Origin: an uncultured Ferrovum sp.
GTDB taxonomy: Bacteria; Pseudomonadota; Gammaproteobacteria; Burkholderiales; Ferrovaceae
Assembly: GCA_903893215.1 (NCBI GenBank)
Contig: CAITLJ010000070.1
Coordinates: 62,001 to 126,000 of the forward strand
DNA length: 64,000 nucleotides
Reading direction: 5' to 3'
The notes beneath the pieces are model-generated. The model made no database searches, was not told where the DNA came from, and saw only the letters and a list, made by a program, of their open reading frames with translations. Every line of letters starts with the position of its first letter. The stretch's first letter is position 1. The position numbers and the translations under genes are program-made. This document shows positions 62,971 through 64,000 of the stretch, piece after piece.

Positions 62971-64000
62971 ATGAAGCAAATCAATCTGGCGCGTGCGGTC
63001 GCCCTTGCCGTGGCGGCGGGCTTGGCGAAAAGCGTCATGGCTGCGCAGCCGCAGGCGGCCGCCGGTGTTGCAGAAGCCGGTGCCATGGCCAATCCCGGGG
63101 CGGTCTATGAGTTGCCCACGATCGATGTGGTCAGCACCGCGCCCCTGCCTGGAATCGGGGTTCCGCTCAATCAGGTGCCCTCGAACGTGCAGACGCTGGG
63201 TAACCGCGACCTGGACGGACGGGGCTACGACAACCTGTCCGACGCGCTGAACGGTGGCCTGGGGAGCGTCACGGTCAACGATACGCAGTCCAACCCCTAT
63301 CAGCTCGACGTGAATGTGCGCGGATTCAAGGCCTCGCCCAATCTCGGCACGCCGCAGGGCCTGTCGGTGTTCGTCGATGGCGTGCGGGTGAATGAGACCT
63401 TTGGCGATGTGGTGAACTGGGACCTGATCCCGCAGAACGCCATCGCCAACATCACGCTCATGCCGGGGGCCAATCCCCAGTTTGGCCTGAATACCCTGGG
63501 CGGAGCGCTGTCAGTGATCACCAAAAGTGGTTTCCAGTTTCCCGGTACGCAGGTGAGCGTGGACACCGGCTCTGCGCGCCGTCGCCAGTTCCAGTTGGAA
63601 AGTGGCGGACACGGCGATTCCGTGGACTACTTCGTTGCCGCCAATCTGTATCGGGATTCCGGCTGGGCTGACAGCAATCCCAGTTCGGTGAAGCAATTGT
63701 TCGCCAAGACCGGCTACCAGGATGACGATACCGATGTGGATCTGTCCCTGACCCTGGTCGACAACACCCTCAATGGCAACCAGACTTTGCCTTTGTCGTT
63801 CCTGGACAACCTGCACCAGATTTATACCGGCCCCGATTACTCGGAAAACAAGCTCACCCAGGTCAATCTGAAGGGCAGCCAGTTCTTCGGCAAGGATGTC
63901 TTGCTGTCGGGCGGAGTGTATTACCGTCGGGTGGTGACCAGCATTTTCAACAGCAATACCAACGGCAACTACGGCGATCCCGCCCAGGTGGATCTAAACG
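62971..64000 (+). CDS. TonB-dependent receptor (C-terminus cut by window edge)
   Basis: At least 343 residues of a receptor whose end lies outside the window. The ATG at 62971 follows AGAGAAGG. A signal peptide (ALAVAAGLAKSVMAAQ) is followed by a short linker, the likely TonB box region (YELPTIDVVST) and a plug domain (about 60-200: NVQTLGNRDLDGRGYD, VRGFKASPNL, GLSVFVDGVRVNE, GGALSVITKSG). Barrel strands begin after residue 200. Ligand unknown. It is preceded by a probable terminator, so it is independently transcribed. Confidence 0.92.
   Translation, partial: MKQINLARAVALAVAAGLAKSVMAAQPQAAAGVAEAGAMANPGAVYELPTIDVVSTAPLPGIGVPLNQVPSNVQTLGNRDLDGRGYDNLSDALNGGLGSVTVNDTQSNPYQLDVNVRGFKASPNLGTPQGLSVFVDGVRVNETFGDVVNWDLIPQNAIANITLMPGANPQFGLNTLGGALSVITKSGFQFPGTQVSVDTGSARRRQFQLESGGHGDSVDYFVAANLYRDSGWADSNPSSVKQLFAKTGYQDDDTDVDLSLTLVDNTLNGNQTLPLSFLDNLHQIYTGPDYSENKLTQVNLKGSQFFGKDVLLSGGVYYRRVVTSIFNSNTNGNYGDPAQVDLN

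Overview
This 64 kb window is GC-rich chromosomal DNA from a proteobacterium, most likely a betaproteobacterium of the Burkholderiales or a relative. The reasons are a DUF2844/DUF3443 gene pair, the overall gene repertoire, very tight gene packing with many ATGA/GTGA overlaps, and long antisense open frames caused by codon bias. The genus cannot be fixed from the sequence. I saw no rRNA, tRNA, CRISPR array, insertion sequence, integrase or phage gene. I recognise about 63 protein genes, two of them cut by the window edges.

Layout. 1-3.3 kb: a soluble PAS histidine kinase and NarL-type regulator, followed in the same direction by a short-chain dehydrogenase and a family 2 glycosyltransferase. 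3.4-6.0 kb: an exported-protein operon (small secreted protein, DUF2844, DUF3443 lipoprotein). 6-12.6 kb: a repeat-rich lipoprotein, a cupredoxin followed by a chemoreceptor, an orphan two-partner-secretion transporter (TpsB), and a LysR-type protein consisting only of the DNA-binding domain. 12.6-15.4 kb: an NTF2-like protein, an AlkB-type dioxygenase and an RsuA/RluF-type pseudouridine synthase. 15.4-19.5 kb: two tandem fatty-acid desaturases and a membrane methyltransferase, with a divergent AraC regulator. 19.5-24.6 kb: a TonB receptor, a TPR/2-oxoglutarate oxygenase and an EamA transporter with a tail of about 25 histidines. 24.8-31.7 kb: chromate transporter, DUF3429, SDR, a MetX-like exported hydrolase, a zinc-type CDF exporter and an MFS carrier. 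31.6-41.4 kb: an ADP-forming acyl-CoA ligase/GNAT fusion, YecA/SEC-C protein, DUF2177, cupin-like protein, LysR regulator, a rhomboid protease overlapping a Bacillus-Tgl-like transglutaminase, and a DsbC/G-like protein. 41.5-46.8 kb: TrhO rhodanese, MFS, FAH hydrolase, GIY-YIG protein, Hsp20 with a near-perfect heat-shock promoter, and a YegD-like Hsp70. 46.9-56.4 kb: a phosphonate-type ABC importer divergent from selD, then a homocysteine methyltransferase, a polar amino-acid ABC importer and a DszC/SfnB-like flavoprotein, which together look like a selenium/sulfur acquisition region. 56.6-64 kb: MHS-family symporter, cytochrome b561, amylosucrase, SOUL protein, zinc alcohol dehydrogenase and the start of a TonB receptor.

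The most interesting points are these. The DUF3443 lipoprotein carries paired DTGS/DSGS motifs, a flap-like segment and a GILG motif, so it reads like a bilobal pepsin-type aspartic protease in a bacterium. The protein translated with a rhomboid protease resembles spore transglutaminase Tgl but with changed acidic residues. The selD-centred region and the TonB/oxygenase/His-tail EamA operon both look like dedicated uptake or trafficking systems. All functional statements come from reading motifs by eye; no database search was run.
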